Shown: positions 46,928 to 56,413, counted from the stretch's first letter. The stretch: 64,000 bases of DNA from CALDSL01 sp039810245 (GCA_039810245.1 JBDHWQ010000001.1:310001-374000), one strand, 5' to 3'. Notes: generated by a model not told the origin, from the sequence alone. A program made the numbers and translations.

Positions 46928-49423
46928 CTATGGAAAGCGCAGCGTGGGGAACGTAATCATAACTTCGGGGTTCGTGTCATACAAGGTGAACGCCTTGGAT
47001 CCACCCACCGGAGCGGGAAACAGGAACCAGCCATAGTAAGTAAAGTGATCTTCCATGCAATCGATAACTTCTGCAGCTGCTCCACCGGCTTCAAGAGGGT
47101 AGTACTTACGCCCGGATCCATCTTTCAGATAGATGTGCCGGTCACCCACATCGGATGCTTTTTCACCGCACAGCAAGGTCGAATCTGTCCTGGCTCTCCA
47201 GGTCCATGAGTAATCAAACCGCATCGAGCCGTCTTCCAGTACCTCAATCGATTCGATGCATTCCACAAGTTCGCTGGAGTAATCCCCGCCCAGATTTGGG
47301 CTGTGCAAATCACAGGCATCTTCAACCAGATAGAGACCGGGTAAGATGGAACGCTTAGGACTCGTAAAGTCCAACAGTAACGGCAGGTAAAGCGTGGAGC
47401 CAGCATTGACATAACTTTGAAAGGTTACTGTCCCATCGAGATACGTCAGTTCCACGGTCACCGGGTAGGAACCAAACGCGGAGTAGGTGTGCTCGGGGGA
47501 ATCGTCGCTGCTGGTCGTTCCATCGCCAAAATCCCACAATACAGATTGATATAAACCTGGGTTTTGCAGGGTGAAGGTTAATTTCTTTGGCTGATCACCA
47601 GACTGATGTTCTGCTCGGAAACCAACAGCGCCAGATTCGCTAATCAGGTCTAAAGACTCGTCCCAAATAATCATCCGCACCTGACCAAGCTGATGCGAAA
47701 CCGTCACCAGCCCCTCATCAATAGGAAATATTGCCAGGGGCGTATCAGGCAGACCAACAGACTTATCAGCAGTCTGCATTTCCGTCCAGCGTTGCACTTG
47801 CATTCCAGTTTGTGTCTGCTGAAGAGTGAATAGCGTCGTTGTACGCCATGCGGCATCAAAAGCGGTTTCTGGAAGCCTGGCCAGCGGGCGCAGTGTTAAA
47901 CCATCAATCATCTGGTCCGGACCCACGAACAGACGCGAACCATCGTAATTTGAGCGTAGCGGCGCGATGGGTTCGAGATAACCATTCAGGTTGTATCCCT
48001 GCTTCAACTGCGTAATCCGCCCATCTGCTTCAATATGCTCTGACCACACCTGATGCCAACTGACATCATCTGCGAGATAAAAAAGCGTGCGGCTGCCTTG
48101 ACTCCAGGCGGTCGTCCCCTTTCCGGTCCAGACCGGCTCCAGGCCATAAATTTGATCTCCGATATTGGAGAAAGTACGATGAAAGCCGCCAAGGATGTAA
48201 TCACAGGTAAAGACATAGGCATCAACAGCCTGCAAACCACATGGATTCCTGGGTAAGCCGGTAAACGCAACTTCATGCGCATCCGGGCCAACCCGGATTT
48301 GATATACCGCCCCGGATGGATAAACAGTATAAAGAAAATCGTCTACCGGAGAGGCAGTAATCAATAGCGGGGCGCTACGAAGGGGGATGGCAGGCAGATA
48401 GCGCCGTTCAGCCACACTCCATGGAAAAATACTGGCATAAGCCTTACTGAGAAGATACAACACCTCATGATTTCCCATCACAATCTGATCGGGAATAAAC
48501 CGCATATGGTCCGGGTCTGGCGGTTCCCACAGCGTTGGGCCGTAAAAATCGTCTAATGCCACCTGTTCCACCTGCGGACCGGTTTTGCTATTATAAAAAA
48601 CGAATATCGTCTCGTTCTGTGCAAAGATGCGTGTCGGGTGATGATTGAGTGCGTACCGACCAGTTTCCAGAACATTAGGCGTGTATGCAATCAGCGTATT
48701 GCCGCGCAGCACAATCGGCTGGTTGCCCACAAATGTCAGGTCATCTACCGGTCCATTAAAACTGCCGATGTCTTTCAATGTCTGCGGGTTATAGACCGTC
48801 CCGCCATTGTCCGCCACACGGGTTTCATCAGGAAATACCCAGGTTTTATTTGCAACCGGGATGCCTGTGGGGCCAAATTTTCCCTCATATTCGAATTTTC
48901 CAGCCGCATCAAATGTTAATGGCTTCATCTGATATCCCACCAAATAGATACGGCGCAATGAATGAGCGATGGATGAATATCGAGAAGATGCGCCGCCGCT
49001 GGTGCTATAGCTTAGGTAATCACAGGTCTGGAGATCCCGGGTAGTTATTCCTTGCGATGTTTGAAACAAGAATTGTCCGGAAATCAGAATATCAGCACCA
49101 CCCCACGAAGAACAGAGAGTAATCTCATCAGTTCCATCAAGATTCATCCGGCTCAAACCACCCGGATAGATATACACCATGTAGAGGTAATTGCCATCGA
49201 AGGTAAAGTGTTTTGGCGTATCGGATAAAGGAATATCGGCCATCCAGGCGGCTGTTGATAAATCATAGCGTCGGATTACCGCCGGCTGATTGTACAGGAA
49301 GTAGGCGATATTACCGTGCTGGCGTGCATCAATCCACGGCGCCGGGGCCGGCGCGGCTTTCCCGGAACTCTGCGGCAGCAAAAACGCAAGCAGAAACAAG
49401 ATACAAAGCAGTCGTTTTATCAT
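46928..49423 (-). CDS. Secreted PKD-domain protein
   Basis: 831 residues. A signal peptide (about 1-24) leads into a long propeller-like region of repeating beta strands, then a PKD domain (VLWDFGDGTTSSDDSPEHTY ... PVTVELTYLDGT), the LYLPLLLDF segment often seen in chloroflexal exported proteins, and a Cys-containing C-terminal domain. The gene is visibly AT-richer, with looser codon choice, than its neighbours, and is flanked by a terminator and an AT-rich gap, which suggests recent acquisition. Surface binding is the likely role; no catalytic motif is seen. Confidence 0.85.
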   Translation of the reverse strand: MIKRLLCILFLLAFLLPQSSGKAAPAPAPWIDARQHGNIAYFLYNQPAVIRRYDLSTAAWMADIPLSDTPKHFTFDGNYLYMVYIYPGGLSRMNLDGTDEITLCSSWGGADILISGQFLFQTSQGITTRDLQTCDYLSYSTSGGASSRYSSIAHSLRRIYLVGYQMKPLTFDAAGKFEYEGKFGPTGIPVANKTWVFPDETRVADNGGTVYNPQTLKDIGSFNGPVDDLTFVGNQPIVLRGNTLIAYTPNVLETGRYALNHHPTRIFAQNETIFVFYNSKTGPQVEQVALDDFYGPTLWEPPDPDHMRFIPDQIVMGNHEVLYLLSKAYASIFPWSVAERRYLPAIPLRSAPLLITASPVDDFLYTVYPSGAVYQIRVGPDAHEVAFTGLPRNPCGLQAVDAYVFTCDYILGGFHRTFSNIGDQIYGLEPVWTGKGTTAWSQGSRTLFYLADDVSWHQVWSEHIEADGRITQLKQGYNLNGYLEPIAPLRSNYDGSRLFVGPDQMIDGLTLRPLARLPETAFDAAWRTTTLFTLQQTQTGMQVQRWTEMQTADKSVGLPDTPLAIFPIDEGLVTVSHQLGQVRMIIWDESLDLISESGAVGFRAEHQSGDQPKKLTFTLQNPGLYQSVLWDFGDGTTSSDDSPEHTYSAFGSYPVTVELTYLDGTVTFQSYVNAGSTLYLPLLLDFTSPKRSILPGLYLVEDACDLHSPNLGGDYSSELVECIESIEVLEDGSMRFDYSWTWRARTDSTLLCGEKASDVGDRHIYLKDGSGRKYYPLEAGGAAAEVIDCMEDHFTYYGWFLFPAPVGGSKAFTLYDTNPEVMITFPTLRFP

Positions 49424-49741
49424 TTTTCACCTGTGGTGATTGCGGTTAAGAATAAAGAACCGGCCGAATTAATTGAATATGCTCTAGCCAAGAATATCAA
49501 CAAGCAAAATGTCCTTTGCTATTATCACCGACGATAAGTTCCTGAGACGCATACCATGTGTCACCAATAAAATAGATGGAAATCATATGAGAAACGGGTA
49601 TATTTTGATCATCTGAATGCGAATGCGCCAAACCCGGAAGCTCTTCCATTCATCCAGTGACACTCATCGGATTACCCCGGCTGGTTTGTTGGGTACAATA
49701 GAAATGTTGGCTAACCCACTTTCTTACAAAGGACGCGCAGC
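49424..49741. other. AT-rich intergenic region
   Basis: 318 bp between two divergent genes, compositionally like the PKD gene. A TACAAT at 49694-49699 may be the -10 of the DUF1015 gene, with a weak -35 (ATTACC at 17 bp). I see no gene, RNA or repeat; a short open stretch to 49537 (EPAELIEYALAKNINKQN) has no start or family match but might be a decayed remnant. Confidence 0.4.
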
Positions 49742-51058
49742 ATGAGGAACTACCCCAGCATTGGTATTCAAATTCCGGATATCCTGCTCCCCAAACCGGG
49801 CGTTGACCTGGCCAGATGGGCGGTGATTGCCTGTGACCAGTTCACCTCTGAGCCGGAGTATTGGCAGAAGGTGGAAGAAAGCGTGGGCGATGCGCCATCC
49901 ACCTATAACCTCATCCTGCCAGAGGTCTTCCTGGGCAAGCAGCAGGAAGCCGCTCGCCTGTTCAGCACGCAGCAGGCAATGCGCCAATATATGGAACAGG
50001 GCTTGCTGGTGCCGCAGGAAGGTCTGATCTACGTCGAGCGCAGCGTCGATGGAAAGACCCGCCGCGGCCTGGTGCTGGCGCTCGACCTGGAGAAATATGA
50101 TTACAACAAAGGCTCGCAGAGCCTGATCCGCGCCACCGAAGGCACCATCCTCGATCGCCTGCCGCCGCGCATGCGCATCCGCGAGGGCGCCACGCTGGAG
50201 CTGCCACACATCCTGGTGTTGATCGACGACCCGCAGCGCACGGTGATTGAACCTGTGGCCCAGCAGGCCGCCAGCCTGACCAAAGTCTATGACTTTGATC
50301 TGATGCTGGGCAGCGGTCACCTGCGCGGCTACCGTGTGGACGACCCACGCCTGGAAGCCCGGGTGGTGGCGGCGCTGGAAGCGCTGGCCGATCCGCGCGC
50401 CTTCGCGCAGAAGTACGGTGTGAGCGGCGATCAGGGCGTGCTGCTGTTCGCGATGGGCGATGGCAACCATTCGCTGGCTACGGCCAAGGCCATCTGGGAG
50501 AAGATCAAGGCCACTGCCGGCATGGACCACCCGGCGCGTTATGCCCTGGTGGAAATCGAAAACGTGCACGACGAAGGCCTGGAATTCGAGCCCATCCACC
50601 GAGTATTGTTCGATGTGCGCCGCGATCTCCTGGAAGCGATGGAGAAATATTATGAAGGCAGCCTGCGCGTCGAGGCGGTGGACAGCGCCGCGGCCATGGT
50701 GCAGGCTGTGGATGAGCCCACCGGTCCCGGGCAGGCCATCGGGTTGATCGACCCGGCAGGCTTCCGGGTGGTGACCTTTACCCAGCCCACGTCGAACCTG
50801 GCAGTGGGCACGCTGCAGGCTTTTTTGGATGAGTTTATCAAGACCGGCGGCGCGGGCCATATTGACTACGTGCACGGCGAAGACGTGGTGGCGCGGCTGG
50901 GCGCGCAGCCGGGCAACGCCGGCATGTACGTGCCCGGCATGCACAAGGGCGAGCTGTTCAAGACCGTGATCGTAGACGGAGCGCTGCCGCGCAAGACCTT
51001 CTCGATGGGTGAAGCCAAGGAAAAGCGCTTCTACATGGAGTGCCGCCAGATCGCTTAG
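49742..51058 (+). CDS. DUF1015 protein
   Basis: 438 residues, cytoplasmic. Matches DUF1015 (SerC-like uncharacterised family): DQFTSEPEYWQKVEE, the central LFAMGDGNHSLATAKA and GHIDYVHGEDVVARL are its conserved blocks. The catalytic role is unknown; the DGNHS motif is the likely active or ligand site. AAGGA stands about 8 nt before the ATG. It is followed 63 bp later by a small gene on the same strand with a TACAAT between, so it may be monocistronic. Confidence 0.92.
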   Translation: MRNYPSIGIQIPDILLPKPGVDLARWAVIACDQFTSEPEYWQKVEESVGDAPSTYNLILPEVFLGKQQEAARLFSTQQAMRQYMEQGLLVPQEGLIYVERSVDGKTRRGLVLALDLEKYDYNKGSQSLIRATEGTILDRLPPRMRIREGATLELPHILVLIDDPQRTVIEPVAQQAASLTKVYDFDLMLGSGHLRGYRVDDPRLEARVVAALEALADPRAFAQKYGVSGDQGVLLFAMGDGNHSLATAKAIWEKIKATAGMDHPARYALVEIENVHDEGLEFEPIHRVLFDVRRDLLEAMEKYYEGSLRVEAVDSAAAMVQAVDEPTGPGQAIGLIDPAGFRVVTFTQPTSNLAVGTLQAFLDEFIKTGGAGHIDYVHGEDVVARLGAQPGNAGMYVPGMHKGELFKTVIVDGALPRKTFSMGEAKEKRFYMECRQIA

Positions 51059-51121
51059 TGTTGACCGGATGTCGGGCAGCAACCAGGGTACAATAAGCCC
51101 CACCATATAGGGAGCGTATGC

Positions 51122-51478
51122 ATGTATAACTACCAGCCATTCCCCCCGGAAGATGCCCTGCCCCCCGAACAGGTGCGCTTTACCGACGTGCACGTGGAAC
51201 CCTGGCCGGATGGCCGCCGGGTGCGCGTGCACGTCGCCATCACCCCGTTCCAGCAGCGCCCCAACCTGGAAGTGACTTTGCGCAACGCGGATGCTGACGA
51301 AGTGGCCAGCATCTCCATCATCGAAACGATGGAAAATAAGCTGGTGTTCACCATGCACATCCGCGGCCCGATCGACGAGCGCCCGTTCCGCCTGGACGCG
51401 CGCCTGAGCTACGAGGATCAGGAAGCGGTGGACCGGCGCAGCCTGGAATTTGTCACCCGCGAAGAGCCGGATGCCTAG
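51122..51478 (+). CDS. Small conserved-looking protein of unknown function
   Basis: 118 residues, soluble, no signal peptide. A proline-rich N-terminus (YQPFPPEDALPPEQVRF) is followed by a single beta-sandwich-like domain (FTDVHVEPWPDGRRVRVHVA ... NLEVTLRNADADEVASISII ... RLSYED). No family is recognised. GGGAG lies 7 nt before the ATG at 51122, and its stop overlaps the start of the M23 lipoprotein by 8 bp, so the two are translated together. Confidence 0.8.
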   Translation: MYNYQPFPPEDALPPEQVRFTDVHVEPWPDGRRVRVHVAITPFQQRPNLEVTLRNADADEVASISIIETMENKLVFTMHIRGPIDERPFRLDARLSYEDQEAVDRRSLEFVTREEPDA

Positions 51479-52361
51479 ACGCTCTCCCACGGCGTGGCTG
51501 GGTGGCTGGCTATGCGCCGCGGCCCTGCTGCTCGGCGCCTGCGCTCCAATCCCTCCCGCGCCGCTGCCGCAATCCAGTGCAACCCTGGCCCCCAGCGCCA
51601 CGCCGCAGCCATCCCTCACGGCCGCGCCCAGCGCCACCCATATCCGGGCTGCCAGCCCCACGCCCGCGCCTGCCACGCCGGAACCCGGCGAACCATCTAC
51701 CGGGCTATGCGCCCCGCTGGAAGGCGTGGCCCTCAGCCAGATGCGCGAGATCTTGCAGGGACCGATGCAGACACCGCACCCCGGCCAGGATGACGGTCAC
51801 CACGGCGACGATTACGCTTTCTACCGCTTTGGCGCGCGCGAGGGCATGGAAGGCCTGCCGGTGATGTCGGTGCTGGCCGGCACGGTGGCCGGCGTGACCA
51901 ACAACCGCCCGCCCTACGGCAATATGATTGTGATTGAGACGCCGCTGGAGCGTCTGCCGCAAGGCTGGCTGGCGGCCCTGGCACTGCCCACCCCATCGCC
52001 GGCCATGCCCGCTGATGGGCGCATGGTCAACTGCCCGGCCGGCGCGCCGTCCATGCCCGGCGCTGGACCGGGGCGATCGTTGTACCTGCTCTACGCGCAC
52101 CTGCGCGCGCCCGCGCTGCTGCAACCCGGCGAGAGTGCTACCTGCGGCCAGCCCATCGGCGAAGTGGGCAATACCGGCATGTCGGGCAACCCGCACCTGC
52201 ACCTGGAAGTGCGCGTCGGCCCGTCTGGGGCGCGCTTTGGCTCGATGGCCTATTACGACACCAGCGCCACCACCGAAGAATACGCCAGTTACTGCACCTG
52301 GCGCGTGAGCCAGCTCTTCCAATTGATAAACCCGCAGGATGTGCTCAATCTGCAGCCGTAA
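51471..52361 (+). CDS. M23 peptidase lipoprotein
   Basis: 296 residues from the ATG at 51471. A lipoprotein signal with lipobox LGAC (Cys24) and a long Pro/Ala/Thr/Ser linker (25-75) lead to a LytM-type zinc peptidase domain. Metal residues are present: HxxxD at His110-Asp114, YLLYAHL and the final PHLHLEVR. An insertion of about 50 residues (WLAALALPTPSPAMP ... APSMPGAG) with two cysteines interrupts the fold. Likely cuts peptidoglycan cross-bridges or a surface glycopeptide from the outer face of the membrane. Confidence 0.9.
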   Translation: MPRRSPTAWLGGWLCAAALLLGACAPIPPAPLPQSSATLAPSATPQPSLTAAPSATHIRAASPTPAPATPEPGEPSTGLCAPLEGVALSQMREILQGPMQTPHPGQDDGHHGDDYAFYRFGAREGMEGLPVMSVLAGTVAGVTNNRPPYGNMIVIETPLERLPQGWLAALALPTPSPAMPADGRMVNCPAGAPSMPGAGPGRSLYLLYAHLRAPALLQPGESATCGQPIGEVGNTGMSGNPHLHLEVRVGPSGARFGSMAYYDTSATTEEYASYCTWRVSQLFQLINPQDVLNLQP

Positions 52362-52402
52362 AGCGCTCCACTGTACCTTGCAAGTTTGAAAATCAGCGCC
52401 CA

Positions 52403-52432
52403 TTGACGCCGGGGAAAGCCGGATGCTACAAT
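52403..52432 (+). promoter_or_regulatory. Promoter for the beta-propeller/M23 lipoprotein unit
   Basis: TTGACG (52403-52408), an 18-bp spacer and TACAAT (52427-52432), about 80 bp before the ATG at 52511. An upstream in-frame TTG coincides with the -35 and cannot be the start. Confidence 0.72.
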
Positions 52433-52510
52433 GGCAATGGCATTCAATCGTTGAAATTGCCACCATTGCGCATTTCTACCCGCCTGCTGGCACGAACCCT
52501 GGTAAAACGC

Positions 52511-54295
52511 ATGTCACAACGCTCCCCTGTGCGGCTTCGGGTGCTGATCCCCGTCCTGCTCATCCTGGTCATCCTCAATGTGCTGCTCACCGCGCGGCTG
52601 GTGTGGCCGGCGTTCTTTCCACCCGCGGCGCAAGCGCCCACCCAGGCCGCGCCCGCGCAGGCCACGCTGCCCGCAGCAGCCCAACCCACCAGTGCGCCTA
52701 CCGTCGCGCCGCTGGCTGCAGACACCTCGCAGAAAGACGGCTTGCGCCAGCAGGGAGCCCTGGTGCTCTCCATACAGGATGGCGCGCACGCCCATTTGTT
52801 CGCTTATCACCCGCGCTTCCTGCCGCTCACCCGGCTGACCGGCGGCGACTGGGACGATATTCACCCGGCCATCAGCCCGGATGGAACCCGCGTGGTGTTT
52901 GCCTCGCGCAAGAGCGGTTTCTGGGACCTGTACATGCTGGACCTGGCCAGCGGCGACCTGGTGCAGCTCACCAGCACGCCGGATTATGACGGCGCGCCTA
53001 CCTGGTCGCCAGATGGCGAATGGCTGGCGTATGAGAGTTATGCCAACAATAACCTGGACATCTACCTGTGCGCGGTCAATGATCTCACCCGCCCCGCGAT
53101 CCGCGTGACGGATAACCTCGCCCCCGATTTTTCTCCGCATTGGAGCCCGGCCGGCCGCGAGCTGGCCATTGTTTCCGCTCGCTCGGGCGAGGAAGAGGTC
53201 TGGCTGCTCAAGCTCGACAGCACCACCGCCGACCGCTTCACCAATCTCAGCCGTGACACGGCCGCGCCGCAGTCACACCCGGCCTGGTCGGCGGATGGGC
53301 GCTGGCTGGCCTGGTCCAGCGTGGTTGATGGGGTAGACAGCCTGCAAGTGTGGGACAGCCAGACGCCTGACTCCGCGCCGCGGCTGGCCGGTTACGGCGC
53401 GCAGGGTATCTGGAACCCAACCGGTGATACGCTCGTGGCGCAGGTAAATACACCGGATGAGAACGGCATCGCCATGTACGCCGCGGCCACCGGGCTGCTG
53501 GAAATGCCGCTGGAAATCCTGCCCGGGCAGGTGCGCGGCATGGACTGGCACAGCGCCGCGTTTGGCGATGCGCTGCTGGCCGCGCTGGCGCGCCAGCAGG
53601 TGGCCGCCCCAGCGCCGGTGTTTGAAACTGTGTTTAGCAAATATCCCATCGCCCCGGCCGGGCGCTACACCGTGGTGGAACTGGAAGATGTGCAGGCGCC
53701 CTACCCGCTGCTGCATGACGCCGCCGACGAATCATTCCGCGCGCTGCGCCAGGAAGCGGCTGCGCTGGCCGGCTGGGATTTCCTCGGCAGCCTGGAAAAT
53801 GCGTTCCTGCCGCTCACCCAACCATCCGCGCCGGGCATGGAGCAGGACTGGCTGTACACCGGCCGCGCCTTCAACGTCAATCCGGTGCTGGTGCACGCCG
53901 GCTGGATGGTGTTGCAGCGCGAAGACTTGAATGGGCGCACCTATTGGCGTGTATACCTCAAAGCGCGCTACCAGGACGGTTCGCAGGGCATGCCGCTCAC
54001 CCACCAGCCCTGGGACCTGGACGCGCGGTTTAGCGGTGACGCGCTGCTGTATGAGCAGGGGGGGCAGCTCGCGCCCATTCCGCAAGGTTACTGGATCGAC
54101 TTCACCGAGCTGGCCGCCCGGTATGGCTGGCAGCGCCAGCCGGCGCTGGTCAACTGGCTCACCTATTATCCCGCCGCGCGCTTCAACCAGTTCGTACTGC
54201 GTGACGGGCTGGATTGGCCGGCGGCCATGGCGCAACTTTACCCGCCAGAAGCCCTGGCGGCCAGTATCCCAGACGCATCCGCGCCATCCCCGTAG
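52511..54295 (+). CDS. Membrane-anchored TolB-like beta-propeller protein
   Basis: 594 residues. One N-terminal membrane helix (about 8-30, VLIPVLLILVILNVLLTARL) and an Ala/Pro/Thr linker are followed by propeller repeats of the PD40/WD40-like type: HPAISPDGTRVVFASRKSG, GAPTWSPDGEWLAYES, FSPHWSPAGRELAIVSARSG and HPAWSADGRWLAWSS. The last about 250 residues form a distinct domain ending in YYPAARFNQFVLRDGLDWP. The ATG at 52511 has no strong Shine-Dalgarno. It is followed 23 bp later by a second M23 lipoprotein, so the two may act together on the cell surface. Confidence 0.85.
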   Translation: MSQRSPVRLRVLIPVLLILVILNVLLTARLVWPAFFPPAAQAPTQAAPAQATLPAAAQPTSAPTVAPLAADTSQKDGLRQQGALVLSIQDGAHAHLFAYHPRFLPLTRLTGGDWDDIHPAISPDGTRVVFASRKSGFWDLYMLDLASGDLVQLTSTPDYDGAPTWSPDGEWLAYESYANNNLDIYLCAVNDLTRPAIRVTDNLAPDFSPHWSPAGRELAIVSARSGEEEVWLLKLDSTTADRFTNLSRDTAAPQSHPAWSADGRWLAWSSVVDGVDSLQVWDSQTPDSAPRLAGYGAQGIWNPTGDTLVAQVNTPDENGIAMYAAATGLLEMPLEILPGQVRGMDWHSAAFGDALLAALARQQVAAPAPVFETVFSKYPIAPAGRYTVVELEDVQAPYPLLHDAADESFRALRQEAAALAGWDFLGSLENAFLPLTQPSAPGMEQDWLYTGRAFNVNPVLVHAGWMVLQREDLNGRTYWRVYLKARYQDGSQGMPLTHQPWDLDARFSGDALLYEQGGQLAPIPQGYWIDFTELAARYGWQRQPALVNWLTYYPAARFNQFVLRDGLDWPAAMAQLYPPEALAASIPDASAPSP

Positions 54296-54318
54296 ACATC
54301 ACCCCTGGAGCGCGACCC

Positions 54319-55467
54319 ATGAACACCACCCCCTCAACGTTCCTGCGCAAAGCCGCCCTCTGCCTGCTTCTGGCTGCCCTGCTGCCCGCCTGCACCCCGC
54401 TGGGCGGCGCCGGCCTGCGCTCCGCGGCTGAGCCAAATGCGGTGGCGCGCCTGATTGTAGAAGCTCAGGCGCAGCCCGAAGTGACCGCCCTGCCCGCGGT
54501 CGAGACCCTGCCGGCGGATGCTGCTCCCACCCCCGCGCCGGCTACGTCCGAGCCGCTGCGGCTGACCCTGCCCACGCCGGGCGAAGCGCCGGTATCGCTG
54601 TGGCGGCCGGCCCTGTATCGCGCTCCCTGGGCCCTGGGGCCATATGATCATTTTTATTTTTCGCGCCCCATCGCCGCGGATGAGATCAACTGGCCGCTGG
54701 CCGACTATCGCTACGGAGGCATTTTCCCCGGCCGCGATGACGTGGTGCATACCGGCATCGACATCGGCGCGAGCAAAGGCACGCCGGTGATGGCAGCGGC
54801 CGCCGGCACGGTGGTGTGGGCGGATTGGGGCTTGTTCTCAGGTACGCGCAATGAAAAGGATCCGTATGGTAAGGCCATTGCCATCAAGCATGATTTTGGC
54901 TGGAACGGCAAGCGCTTGTACTCTATCTATGCTCATCTCGACCGCATCGACGTGACGCCCGGCCAGGTAGTGCAGGCCGGCGAGCAAATCGGGCTGGTGG
55001 GCGAAACCGGCAATACCACCGGTCCGCACCTGCACTTTGAAGTGCGCGTCAAGAGCAACAGCTTTTACTCAACGCTCAACCCCGAACTATGGCTTGCACC
55101 GCCGCAGGGCTGGGGCGTGCTGGTTGGCGCGCTGAAGAACAGCAACGGCTCGATCCTCACTGCACAGGAAGTGGTAGTGCGCTCGCTGGACAGCACCCGC
55201 AAGTGGATCGTGCGCAGCTACGGTCCCAACGTGGCCAACCCCGATCCGTACTACCAGGAAAACCTGGTGTTAAGCGACCTGCCCGCCGGGGCGTACGAGG
55301 TTACTATCAATTATCTGGACGACCTGTACCACCTGAACGCCACCATCCAGCCAGGAGCGATCACCTATTTCTCCTTCCGCGGCAAAGACGGCTTCCAGAC
55401 CGACCTGCCCGAAGCGCCGATGCCCGAAGGCTGGCTCTACAGCCCCAGCGACGTGCTCGAGCCGTAA
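54319..55467 (+). CDS. M23 peptidase lipoprotein (second copy)
   Basis: 382 residues from the ATG at 54319 (GGAG about 9 nt upstream). Lipobox LPAC (Cys25), an Ala/Pro linker, then a LytM domain with intact metal ligands: HTGIDIG, YSIYAHLD and GPHLHFEVRV. A C-terminal beta-sandwich (about 285-360, AQEVVVRSLDSTRKWIVRSY ... GAYEVTINYLDDLYHLN) resembles carboxypeptidase-regulatory or Ig-like modules. Compared with the copy at 51.5 kb it has a more standard catalytic domain and an added binding module. Probably a peptidoglycan hydrolase at the outer membrane-facing surface. Confidence 0.92.
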   Translation: MNTTPSTFLRKAALCLLLAALLPACTPLGGAGLRSAAEPNAVARLIVEAQAQPEVTALPAVETLPADAAPTPAPATSEPLRLTLPTPGEAPVSLWRPALYRAPWALGPYDHFYFSRPIAADEINWPLADYRYGGIFPGRDDVVHTGIDIGASKGTPVMAAAAGTVVWADWGLFSGTRNEKDPYGKAIAIKHDFGWNGKRLYSIYAHLDRIDVTPGQVVQAGEQIGLVGETGNTTGPHLHFEVRVKSNSFYSTLNPELWLAPPQGWGVLVGALKNSNGSILTAQEVVVRSLDSTRKWIVRSYGPNVANPDPYYQENLVLSDLPAGAYEVTINYLDDLYHLNATIQPGAITYFSFRGKDGFQTDLPEAPMPEGWLYSPSDVLEP

Positions 55468-55561
55468 TTATCCCGCCAGGGCCTCATTCCGCTCCTATCC
55501 ACCCTGTGCACATCAAACCCAATCAAAACCACCCACCAGGGGCGATTTGTTAAGCTTGGCC

Positions 55562-55590
55562 TTGACAATTCTTCCATTGGAAGTGAGAAT
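55562..55590 (+). promoter_or_regulatory. Promoter for the NBR1-Ig lipoprotein pair with palindrome in the spacer
   Basis: TTGACA (55562-55567), 17-bp spacer, GAGAAT (55585-55590; four of six). The spacer contains the 13-bp palindrome CTTCCATTGGAAG (55571-55583). A weak -10 with a perfect palindrome between the boxes is a common layout for an activator- or repressor-controlled promoter. Confidence 0.55.
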
Positions 55591-55651
55591 TGGAAAATGG
55601 CTTGTTTCGGGCCTGAGAAGAACGAAACACTACCAATTGGAGGAAAACAGG

Positions 55652-56395
55652 ATGTACCAACTCAGAACCAAAGGCAGCACGGCGCTGCTGCTCATCATCG
55701 TGGTGAGCCTGCTCAGCGCGTGTGGCCCAACCCAGGCCGCGCAGCCTACCAGCACCCTTGACCCGCAAATGATTTACACTGCTGCGGCACAAACCGTGCA
55801 GGCGCAGTTTACCCAGGCCGCGCTGCTCACTCCGTCGCCCACCGCGACGCAGGAAGCCACCGCCACCCTGGCCGTCCCCACCATTGACACCAGCCTGCCC
55901 ACGCTGCCCGGACCCGGCTCGGTCACCCTGGCCCCCACGCTGGCTGCGCCCGGCTCGGCCATCGTCACCCTGACGCTCATGGCAAACGCATTACCTACTA
56001 CCGCCCCGGCATCCAATTCGCGTGTTACCGCGCAGTGGGTCAAGAATGACCCCTCCGACGGCGCGGTTATCCTGGCTGGCACCAAGTTCGATATCGCCTG
56101 GACGATCAAAAACACCGGCACAACCACGTGGAACACCAATTACACGTACGGCTATCTTTCGGGTGCCAAGTACTTTGAACGGCTCAGCTATAACTTCCGC
56201 AAGGAAGTCAAACCGGGTGAGGAAGTCACCATCCTGGTAGACGCGGTTGCCCCCTCCACCTCAGGCAGCTATTACACCTGGTGGAAGATCAAAGACGATC
56301 AGGGGAACAACATTGGTGACGTTGACCTTACCATTACCGTGGTGCAGCCCAACGAAACTCCGAAAACCACACCCACGACTGCGGCCACTCCTTAA
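55652..56395 (+). CDS. Lipoprotein with NBR1-like Ig domain (first of pair)
   Basis: 247 residues from the ATG at 55652, GGAGG 8 nt upstream. Lipobox LSAC (Cys24), a long Pro/Thr/Ala linker (about 30-135), then an Ig-like domain of the NBR1/next-to-BRCA1 type (AQWVKNDPSDGAVILAGTKF ... AWTIKNTGTTTW ... SGSYYTWWKIKDDQGNNIGD). A short Thr/Pro tail ends the protein. The domain is common on chloroflexal surfaces and is probably a protein- or glycan-binding display module. It is followed 18 bp later by a paralogue, so the two form an operon. Confidence 0.9.
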   Translation: MYQLRTKGSTALLLIIVVSLLSACGPTQAAQPTSTLDPQMIYTAAAQTVQAQFTQAALLTPSPTATQEATATLAVPTIDTSLPTLPGPGSVTLAPTLAAPGSAIVTLTLMANALPTTAPASNSRVTAQWVKNDPSDGAVILAGTKFDIAWTIKNTGTTTWNTNYTYGYLSGAKYFERLSYNFRKEVKPGEEVTILVDAVAPSTSGSYYTWWKIKDDQGNNIGDVDLTITVVQPNETPKTTPTTAATP

Positions 56396-56413
56396 TCCTC
56401 AGGAGAAAACTTT

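Noticed and set aside
49440..49537. Possible gene remnant after the PKD gene promoter region
   Set aside because: The open stretch has no start in a proper context and no recognisable similarity; too short to call a pseudogene.
49724..51676. 650-codon minus-strand open frame opposite the DUF1015 gene
   Set aside because: Histidine- and arginine-rich shadow translation; the plus strand carries intact DUF1015 motifs and ribosome sites.
52403..52510. Upstream TTG start for the beta-propeller protein
   Set aside because: The TTG coincides with the -35 of a good promoter, so it would not be transcribed.
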